NCBI GenBank assembly: GCA_007119455.1 | Contig: SKPR01000223.1 | Location: 1 to 17,531 of the forward strand | Direction: 5' to 3' | DNA from: Candidatus Brevefilum sp. | GTDB taxonomy: Bacteria > Chloroflexota > Anaerolineae > Anaerolineales > Anaerolineaceae | DNA: 17,531 nucleotides | Shown: positions 1 through 5,377 of the stretch, in pieces | How positions within the stretch are numbered: position 1 is the stretch's first letter | Layout of the letters: the number at the start of each line of letters is the position of its first letter | The notes under the pieces: generated by a model | What the model was told of the DNA's origin: nothing | Seen by the model: the letters and a program-made list of their open reading frames with translations, nothing else | Database searches by the model: none | Translations under genes and position numbers: made by a program

Positions 1-864
1 AATTTACCCATAAATCTTCAGAACGATATTTGGGTGGGCATTCGCCGCCTTCATGTTTTATCACATCCCGGTCTCAATTTTCTCATTCCGTCAGATGGCT
101 CATTGCGCAGTCAATCTGCTCTATCATTGGGGGGGTATATTGCCCGCATGTCCCATGCCAGGGTGGTTCTCCTGGGAATCCGCAAGGACAGAGAAAAAGT
201 TGATCTTCACTTACAGGATGCAAGGAAATTATTAGGAAGCGGGATGGCTTCGACCCAGGTTGAGTCCTCAGATGGGGATTTTGGTGAAGCAATTGCCGAA
301 TCCTCAGAGAGGCATAATTTTGACCTGCTAATCCTTGGTTGGCGACCAACTGCTGGCTCAAAGGAGATAACAACAGCACTGGCCAGCGGAGAACACCATT
401 TACTGCTGGCCACCAGGCCTGTTACTCGGCTGGCAAGGGCTCTGATCTGTCTGGCCAGCGGTGAACCCGGACATGACACTGTTCTTTTCACCGGACGTCT
501 TTTACGTCATTTGGGAGCTGAGGCAACATTAATGACCGTCATGCCACAGCAGACTGCCAAAGCTTATCCCCAGAGCCGGATTGAGCGTTTTCTGGTAAAT
601 GGGCAGAACAGTTTGGCCCGGTTTGGGGTGCCTGCCCAGACAAAAATCAAACAAGGTGGCCTGGTTTCAGCCATCCAGGAAGAAACGCAGCAATTTGAAT
701 ATGATCTGGTGGTTCTGGGTGCGCCTCTTCCAGATGAAGAAGGTATTCCGGACCTGGCAGGTCATGTTGGATCGGTCATTACAACGGTTGAAAATTGCTC
801 GTTTCTAATCGTTAAATCTCACCAATATCAACGATTACAGAATAAATTCAGGAGGATGCGATGA
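1..864 (+). CDS. Tandem universal-stress-protein (UspA-like) domains, 5' end outside window
   Basis: Two consecutive Usp-type alpha/beta domains are visible, counted from the GTG at 34. The first covers about residues 12-125 (strand FLIPSDGS, later DLLILGW) and the second about residues 130-265 (DLVVLGAP, then GHVGSV and a final strand SFLIVK). The ATP-binding loop of the second is only loosely like the family's G-x2-G-x9-G(S/T), so nucleotide binding is uncertain. The frame has no stop back to base 1, and the GTG at 34 has no convincing ribosome-binding site, so this is probably the C-terminal part of a longer protein. The codons before 34 read NDIWVGIRRLHVL, which resembles a strand of the TOBE domain at the end of ABC ATPases. 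The stop overlaps the next start (ATGA), so it is co-translated with the sulfate-transporter genes. I infer a link to that importer, possibly as an extension of its missing ATPase. The Usp assignment is fairly sure; the fusion is speculative. Confidence 0.7.
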   Translation, partial: NLPINLQNDIWVGIRRLHVLSHPGLNFLIPSDGSLRSQSALSLGGYIARMSHARVVLLGIRKDREKVDLHLQDARKLLGSGMASTQVESSDGDFGEAIAESSERHNFDLLILGWRPTAGSKEITTALASGEHHLLLATRPVTRLARALICLASGEPGHDTVLFTGRLLRHLGAEATLMTVMPQQTAKAYPQSRIERFLVNGQNSLARFGVPAQTKIKQGGLVSAIQEETQQFEYDLVVLGAPLPDEEGIPDLAGHVGSVITTVENCSFLIVKSHQYQRLQNKFRRMR

Positions 865-1898
865 AACAGATCAAAATATTCACCCTATTCTTTATTTCCG
901 TTGCTATGGCTTTAGCAGGTTGTACCGGTGGTGGTGCTGAGGGAGGATCAGGGACGGATAGGATCGTCCTGGCAGCTTACACAACACCGCGTGAAGCCTA
1001 TGGCCAGCTCATCCCGCTATTTCAATCGCAGTGGCTGGCTGAAACCGGGCGGCGTGTTGTGTTTGAGGAATCTTATTTGGGATCGGGTGCCCAGTCCAGG
1101 GCTGTTGTGGAAGGCTTTGAGGCGGATATCGTTGCGCTTTCCCTCGCTGCAGATGTGAACCGAATCAAACAGGCCGGATTAATCACACATGATTGGCAGC
1201 AGAATGACCATAATGGATTTGTAACGACTTCGGTTGTTGCCTTCGCTGTTCGTAAAGGTAATCCCCTGCAAATCCAGGATTGGTCGGACTTGAGGAGGCC
1301 AGGCATCGAAATTCTCACACCAAACCCGAAAATGAGTGGAGGTGCCATGTGGAACATTCTTGGGGCTTATGGCGCTGCTTTGCGTGGGAATATTGACGGG
1401 ATTCCCGGAGAAGACCCTGAAGCTGCAATGATGTTATTAAAAGATATCTTGCGTAATGTGAGTGTGATGGATCAATCAGCCCGTGACAGTATCGTAAATT
1501 ATGAAATGGGGATTGGCGACCTGGCCATAACCTATGAAAATGAAGTTCTGGTTGGCAGGAACTCTGGCCAAGATTATGAACTCATCCTGCCAGCATCGAC
1601 TATTTTGATTGAGAACCCGATTGCCATCGTTGATGTCAATGTGGACAAACATGGTTCACGTGAGGTGACAGAAGCATTTCTTGATTTCCTCCTCACGCCA
1701 GAAGCCCAGGCAATCTTTGCGCAGCATGGTTTGAGAGTCGTCAACCCTGAGGCTGCGGCTGCGTCGGCCGAGTTTTACCCCGAAATAGATGATTTATTTA
1801 CGGTTGATTTTTTTGTTGGGTGGGATCAAGTTATGATTGAAATTTTTGGTGACGGCGGCCTTTATGACCAGGTCCTTTTGCAAGTCCATCGGAGGTAA
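861..1898 (+). CDS. sbp: Sulfate ABC transporter substrate-binding lipoprotein (Sbp/CysP type)
   Basis: This is an extracytoplasmic solute-binding lipoprotein that should capture sulfate (or thiosulfate) and deliver it to the permease encoded downstream. The N-terminus is a lipoprotein signal: KQIK, a hydrophobic stretch, then the lipobox LAGC with Cys21 as the lipidation site. Family signatures follow: ESYLGSGAQSRAVVEGFEAD with GSGAQSR at residues 74-80, NPKMSGG at 155-161, and near the end TPEAQAIFAQHGLRVVNP. These match the Sbp/CysP family of the PBP type II fold rather than ModA. The length of 345 residues is normal for the family. The start overlaps the previous stop by four bases, and AGGAGG at 850-855 lies five bases upstream, so the start is well supported. 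Sulfate against thiosulfate cannot be decided from sequence alone. Confidence 0.9.
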   Translation: MKQIKIFTLFFISVAMALAGCTGGGAEGGSGTDRIVLAAYTTPREAYGQLIPLFQSQWLAETGRRVVFEESYLGSGAQSRAVVEGFEADIVALSLAADVNRIKQAGLITHDWQQNDHNGFVTTSVVAFAVRKGNPLQIQDWSDLRRPGIEILTPNPKMSGGAMWNILGAYGAALRGNIDGIPGEDPEAAMMLLKDILRNVSVMDQSARDSIVNYEMGIGDLAITYENEVLVGRNSGQDYELILPASTILIENPIAIVDVNVDKHGSREVTEAFLDFLLTPEAQAIFAQHGLRVVNPEAAAASAEFYPEIDDLFTVDFFVGWDQVMIEIFGDGGLYDQVLLQVHRR

Positions 1899-1903
1899 TT
1901 AGC

Positions 1904-2740
1904 ATGGAGATACCGATCCCATTTTTCAGGCTTCGAAACACCATTTCTGAGTGGATATTGCGGGGGCCATCGATTCTTTATTTAGGTTTGATGATTGGTT
2001 TGCCGCTTATCGTCATATTTCTGGACGGTTTCCGAGAAGGAGTCAGCGGGCTGCTATATCAGATTACATTGCCGATAGCGAGACATGCAATAATCCTCAC
2101 ATTATGGACTTCTGCTTCAATGATGTTGATTAATGCCGTGATGGGATTGATGGCCGCTTATGTACTGGAGCGCTATACTTTCCCTGGTAAGCGTCTAATG
2201 AATGCCATAGTTGATCTGCCCCTCGCGATACCAACCCTTGTCACCGGGGTGATGCTGGTCATTCTTTATGGTCCTCAACGAACATTGGGTCAATTTCTTT
2301 CCCGGCAGGTCGGTCTGCAAATTGTTTTTGCGCCATCCGGGATTATCCTCGCGCTGCTATTTATCACATTTCCGCTGGTTGTTCGGGCTATTCAACCCGT
2401 TCTTCAGGATTTAGATATCACCCAGGAGCGTGCTGCGGCCACTCTGGGCGCGGGACAGTGGCAAATATTTTGGAAAATCGTTTTTCCAGCATTGCTCCCG
2501 CCACTTTTGAGTGGGTCCTTATTAGGATTTTCGCGTGCGATTGGCGAGTTTGGTGCTGTGGTGATCGTCGCAGGGAATATTCCCTTACGGTCACAGACAG
2601 CCGCCGTTTATGTTTTTGGTGCGGTGGAGTCTGAGAATCGATTGGGGGCAAGTGCTGTTTCTATTGTTTTGGTTGGTATTTCATTTGCTATGTTGATGAT
2701 TGCCAATGCTTTACATAAATCCTGGGGTGCGCATCGATGA
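1904..2740 (+). CDS. cysT: Sulfate ABC transporter permease CysT
   Basis: This is one of the two membrane permease subunits of the sulfate importer. It has about six hydrophobic helices and the BPD-transport inner-membrane domain. The cytoplasmic EAA loop, which docks onto the ATPase, starts at E175 (ERAAATLGAGQWQIFW) and includes the conserved Gly. The next conserved segment is FSRAIGEFGAVVIVAGNIP, typical of CysT/CysW. The length of 278 residues is normal. GGAGG at 1891-1895 sits eight bases before the ATG, and only five bases separate it from the binding-protein gene. Its last codons overlap the cysW start (ATGA at 2737-2740), which indicates translational coupling and equal subunit production. 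Naming it CysT rather than CysW rests on gene order and general similarity. Confidence 0.9.
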   Translation: MEIPIPFFRLRNTISEWILRGPSILYLGLMIGLPLIVIFLDGFREGVSGLLYQITLPIARHAIILTLWTSASMMLINAVMGLMAAYVLERYTFPGKRLMNAIVDLPLAIPTLVTGVMLVILYGPQRTLGQFLSRQVGLQIVFAPSGIILALLFITFPLVVRAIQPVLQDLDITQERAAATLGAGQWQIFWKIVFPALLPPLLSGSLLGFSRAIGEFGAVVIVAGNIPLRSQTAAVYVFGAVESENRLGASAVSIVLVGISFAMLMIANALHKSWGAHR

Positions 2741-3555
2741 TTAAGGAGAGGAAAACTTGGGGTGCCCGAGTATTAATTGGGGTTGTGATGATCTACATGG
2801 GTATTCTAATCATCGCCCCTCTGGTTGGCCTGGTAACAGGTGTTTTTGAGCGTGGTCTTCAACCAGTGTTTCTCACTTTGACATTACCTTTACTTCATCA
2901 ATCACTGTCTCTTTCATTACAAATTGCTTTAGTTGTGGTGGTTGTTCAAACGATATTTGGTACATTAATAGCCTGGGTGTTGGTTCGACAGGATTTCCGC
3001 TTTAAAACCGTCTTAAACGGGTTCATCGATATACCATTTGCCATTTCCGGTGTTGTGGTGGGATACATGCTTTTATTGCTTTTTGGACGCCAAGGACTTT
3101 TATTTCCTCTTGTTGACTGGCTCAATTTTCGAGTTGCCTTTGCAGTACCCGGGATGTTCCTTGCAACGCTTTTTGTGTGCCTGCCATTTATGGTCCGTGA
3201 GATGATCCCGGTTTTTGAAAACCTTGATCGGCAACAGGAGAAGGCTGCAGCCACACTGGGCGCGAATACCTGGCTGCGCTTCTGGCGGGTGATTTTTCCA
3301 CAGATGAAAACTGCCCTGATTTATGGGATAACATTGACCTTTGCTCGGGCCATGGGGGAGTTTGGGTCCGTGCTGGTCATTGGTGGTGGTATCCGGGGAA
3401 GGACAGAAACGGCCACGGTATTCATCTTTCGTTCACTTGATGAAAGGCGTTTTGTTGACGCCTATGTGGCGGCTTTAATCCTCGGTTTCCTTTCTGTTCT
3501 AATTGTTTTAGTCGCCGATGGAATAAAGAAGGCTCGAGAAAAAAAGGAGTCCTAA
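2737..3555 (+). CDS. cysW: Sulfate ABC transporter permease CysW
   Basis: This is the second permease subunit, expected to pair with CysT as a heterodimer. It has about six membrane helices and an EAA loop starting at E168 (EKAAATLGANTWLRFW). The family segment FARAMGEFGSVLVIGGGIRG follows, and the protein ends in a basic cytoplasmic tail (KKAREKKES). The length of 272 residues is usual. The start is fixed by the ATGA overlap with cysT; no independent ribosome-binding site is needed. No ATP-binding subunit follows, so CysA must be encoded upstream of the window or elsewhere. I see no convincing intrinsic terminator directly after the stop. Confidence 0.9.
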   Translation: MIKERKTWGARVLIGVVMIYMGILIIAPLVGLVTGVFERGLQPVFLTLTLPLLHQSLSLSLQIALVVVVVQTIFGTLIAWVLVRQDFRFKTVLNGFIDIPFAISGVVVGYMLLLLFGRQGLLFPLVDWLNFRVAFAVPGMFLATLFVCLPFMVREMIPVFENLDRQQEKAAATLGANTWLRFWRVIFPQMKTALIYGITLTFARAMGEFGSVLVIGGGIRGRTETATVFIFRSLDERRFVDAYVAALILGFLSVLIVLVADGIKKAREKKES

Positions 3556-3766
3556 ATTCAGTAAGGTTTTAATGATCAACCTGGATTACCGTTTTTATTA
3601 CCGATAAAATTTTCAAATATTTTTCTGTACTCATGACCAATTATGAATACCTGAGAATTTCCAATCTTAAATGAGATTGTTTTCACTATTCTAACGGCAT
3701 CTGCCTTGGGTTTTTCAAGATATGTCAATTTCAGGGTGACCCATTCAGGATATTGACACGAATGGT

Positions 3767-3797
3767 TTGACAAGAAAGGTGGTCTTTTTGATATAAT
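3767..3797 (+). promoter_or_regulatory. Promoter for the lipoprotein gene: TTGACA, 19-base spacer, extended TATAAT
   Basis: A perfect -35 box TTGACA (3767-3772) and a perfect -10 box TATAAT (3792-3797) are separated by 19 bases. The -10 is of the extended type: TGA precedes it directly (3789-3791, TGnTATAAT), which can compensate for the long spacer. A second TTGACA at 3753-3758 has no matching -10. Transcription would begin near 3804 and give a leader of about 130 bases before the ATG at 3938. Confidence 0.6.
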
Positions 3798-3800
3798 GTA

Positions 3801-3833
3801 ATCAACATCTATAAAACCAGACAGGATGTTGAT
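3801..3833 (+). repeat. 9-bp perfect inverted repeat at the predicted transcription start
   Basis: ATCAACATC (3801-3809) and GATGTTGAT (3825-3833) are perfect reverse complements with a 15-base loop. The left arm starts four bases after the -10 box, so it spans the predicted start site. It could be an operator or a 5' hairpin protecting the leader RNA. It has no T-tract directly after it, so it is not a typical terminator. Confidence 0.45.
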
Positions 3834-3937
3834 CTTGATAATTTTCCCGGTTAGAAACGTTGTCAATCAGTAGAATAAGCAATCATTACCCCATATGATC
3901 CAAACATAAATTATTTTTATAATCTAAAGGAGCCATT

Positions 3938-4792
3938 ATGAACCACACATTTTATAAAAGATTGTTCTATTTGACGGTGATATTTATGTTGATCAGCCTG
4001 GCATGTATGTCCTCCTCAAGAGTCGATCCAACTGCAACCGATGTGGCTCAGATCGAGCGAGAAGAACCTGAAGCAACAGAACCATCAGAAATACTGGTTG
4101 CGGAACCTGAGCCAACCCAACCCCCGCCGGTTGTAGAGCCCACCACACCACCAACGATGGAGCCTGTTGTTGATCCAACCGAAGAAACCCAGGATTACCC
4201 GATTGGCGATCCCTACGGAGAAACACCACCCGCTTTCTTCGTTGAGGAATTTCAGGGCGACCTGGACAGCTGGACCTATTTCTTAATGAGTGGTGATGAA
4301 AACAAAATGGACCTCTATACGGAAAACGATCGTCTTGTTTTTGACTTGCAGGGACAATATCAATGGGTCTATGTCCTTTACGATGAATATACCTACTCAG
4401 GGGTGCGCCTTGACCTCCTGGCGGAGAACAGGGCAAAAAACACCAATAATGTCAGCCTGATTTGCAATTACTCCGATCGTTTTGGGTGGTATGAATTTAA
4501 TGTCAGTAATGGTGGATTGTATTATATCTACGTCTATTCTGAGATTGATGGCGATTATTTTACCTTAGCCAGTGGGGGTTCCACCAATGTCCGCATGGGG
4601 CGTGATATAAATCTCTATACCGCAGTTTGCCAGGGAAATCGGTTGGCTTTATACATCAATGGTGTGTTGGAACGTGAGCACGTGGATAATCGATATAATC
4701 TGAACGAGGGTCAGGTCGGTTTTTCTGTATCTTCCTTTGATGTTCTACCGATCCTGGTTGAGGTTGATTATTTTTCGATCATGGAACCATAA
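3938..4792 (+). CDS. Surface lipoprotein with Pro/Thr/Glu linker and a beta-sandwich (LamG/DUF1080-like) domain
   Basis: The N-terminus is a lipoprotein signal with a hydrophobic core and the box ISLAC, giving Cys23 as the probable lipidated residue. Residues about 25-85 form a linker rich in Glu, Pro and Thr (EPEPTQPPP and similar), which would hold the globular part away from the membrane. The rest (about 95-284) is rich in aromatic residues and beta strands (DSWTYFLMSGDENKMDLY, then LALYINGVLEREHVDN and VGFSVSSFD). This pattern is typical of concanavalin-like jelly-roll domains that bind glycans or proteins. No catalytic residues are evident, so a binding or structural role is more likely than an enzyme. 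AAAGGAG (3926-3932) is five bases before the ATG. The gene is monocistronic: it has its own promoter upstream and a terminator 40 bases downstream. The fold is inferred from sequence character only. Confidence 0.7.
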   Translation: MNHTFYKRLFYLTVIFMLISLACMSSSRVDPTATDVAQIEREEPEATEPSEILVAEPEPTQPPPVVEPTTPPTMEPVVDPTEETQDYPIGDPYGETPPAFFVEEFQGDLDSWTYFLMSGDENKMDLYTENDRLVFDLQGQYQWVYVLYDEYTYSGVRLDLLAENRAKNTNNVSLICNYSDRFGWYEFNVSNGGLYYIYVYSEIDGDYFTLASGGSTNVRMGRDINLYTAVCQGNRLALYINGVLEREHVDNRYNLNEGQVGFSVSSFDVLPILVEVDYFSIMEP

Positions 4793-4830
4793 TTTCTACG
4801 AAGGTATTTAACCGAGGTTTTTTAAAAACG

Positions 4831-4872
4831 AAACCCCTCGATAATAAAGTCAAGGAGGGGTTTTCTATTTTA
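4831..4872. terminator. Bidirectional intrinsic terminator between convergent genes
   Basis: AAACCCCTC (4831-4839) pairs perfectly with GAGGGGTTT (4855-4863), with a 15-base loop. On the plus strand the stem is followed by a T-rich stretch (TTTTCTATTTTATTT), ending the lipoprotein transcript. On the minus strand the stem is followed by TTTCGTTTTT, ending the copper operon after the rhodanese gene. Confidence 0.85.
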
Positions 4873-4876
4873 TTTA

Positions 4877-5335
4877 TTACGGTTCAACCGGATAGCCCGC
4901 CTGTATCCACGCTTCCAAACCACCCAGGATGGGGTTGGCTCTGGCAAAACCGTTTTCCAGCATGATGAACGCCGCCCGGGCGCTCGTACTTTCGGCTGGT
5001 CAGGTTCATATGGTGAGATACCAGGTGTCCGGATTCAGTTCATCCAGACGGGCTTCCAACTCAGCGAGCGGGATATTGATGGAGCCTTCAGCCCTGATGG
5101 CTTCAAATTGTGCTTCAGCTCGTACATCCAATATGACACCCTCACCATTTGTAACAGCCTGGTAAGCTTCATCAGCGGTTACTCTCGGGATGTCGTCCTG
5201 AGTGCGGTACTGACCGGGGCGAGCAATTTGTGCGTCCCGGATATTCTGAGCCAGCACAAGGCCGCCAATGCTCAAGACCAGCACAGCGACAAACAGGATC
5301 AGGGGTAATAGAGCGTTGTTTTTCTTTCTTCTCAT
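4877..5335 (-). CDS. Membrane-anchored rhodanese, probable selenoprotein with a U-T-U active site (two in-frame TGA codons)
   Basis: Residues 9-29 are a hydrophobic signal anchor, so the domain should face outside the membrane. The rhodanese domain starts near residue 50 and shows VILDVRAEAQF (the D-V-R of the family) and GSINIPLAEL. At codons 110 and 112 the frame meets TGA (5006-5008 and 5000-5002). It then continues as PAESTSARAAF, the active-site region, and as ILGGLEAWIQAGYPVEP, the usual rhodanese ending, before a TAA at 4877-4879. Cys-containing relatives have Y-C-x-C-P-x-E-x-x-S-A-R here, so both TGAs sit exactly on the two Cys. With the TGAs read as selenocysteine the product has 152 residues, a full single rhodanese. 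Other genes in the window use TGA as stop, so the code is not reassigned. It lies 42 bases after copA with GAAAGG (5343-5348) before the ATG. Two point mutations in a pseudogene, or sequencing errors, are the alternatives. If TGA ends translation, the product is 109 residues and lacks the active site. Confidence 0.75.
4967..4985 (-). promoter_or_regulatory. Candidate bacterial SECIS stem-loop for selenocysteine insertion
   Basis: On the minus strand GAGCGCC (4985-4979) pairs with GGCGTTC (4973-4967) as seven pairs, one of them G-U. The loop is five bases, CGGGC. The apical loop begins 22 bases after the second TGA and 28 after the first. Bacterial SECIS elements are known to sit just downstream of the UGA inside the coding region, with a small apical loop carrying a G in its first two positions; the second loop base here is G. 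The hairpin lies in codons for the conserved TSARAAF segment, so it must satisfy both coding and structure. The match is by eye; no folding energy was computed. Confidence 0.55.
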
Positions 5336-5377
5336 TTAGTTACCTTTCAATAACCAATAATAATGGATATTACCTGA

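Larger units (their letters stand above)
3556..3937. other. Intergenic region, 382 bases, with regulatory elements but no convincing gene
   Basis: This AT-rich gap lies between cysW and the lipoprotein gene. It holds a strong plus-strand promoter candidate (3767-3797) and a 9-bp inverted repeat (3801-3833), described separately. A minus-strand frame of 96 codons (3576-3866) runs across it. It has only a TTG start without a ribosome-binding site, lies over the promoter, and matches no family I recognise, so I do not call it a gene. Confidence 0.5.

Noticed and set aside
3556..3600. Weak hairpin AGGTT/AACCT after cysW as a terminator
   Set aside because: Only a 5-bp stem with a 9-base loop, and the T-run starts eight bases later; not convincing.
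3576..3866. Minus-strand open frame of 96 codons in the gap after cysW
   Set aside because: Only a TTG start, no ribosome-binding site, AT-rich sequence, no recognisable family, and it covers a strong plus-strand promoter and inverted repeat. A decayed gene cannot be fully excluded.
3993..4436. 147-codon minus-strand frame over the lipoprotein gene
   Set aside because: It is a shadow of the plus-strand lipoprotein gene, which has a signal peptide, ribosome-binding site and terminator; the shadow product is Pro/Arg-rich and without domain character.
4877..5005. Frameshifted rhodanese pseudogene
   Set aside because: No frame change is needed; the same frame holds to the TAA, and only the two TGA codons at Cys positions stand out. 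A decaying gene would be expected to show other damage.
5006..5335. Rhodanese as a 109-residue protein ending at the first TGA
   Set aside because: The conserved active-site and C-terminal parts of the domain continue in the same frame after the TGA, so this end is very likely an artefact of reading TGA as stop.
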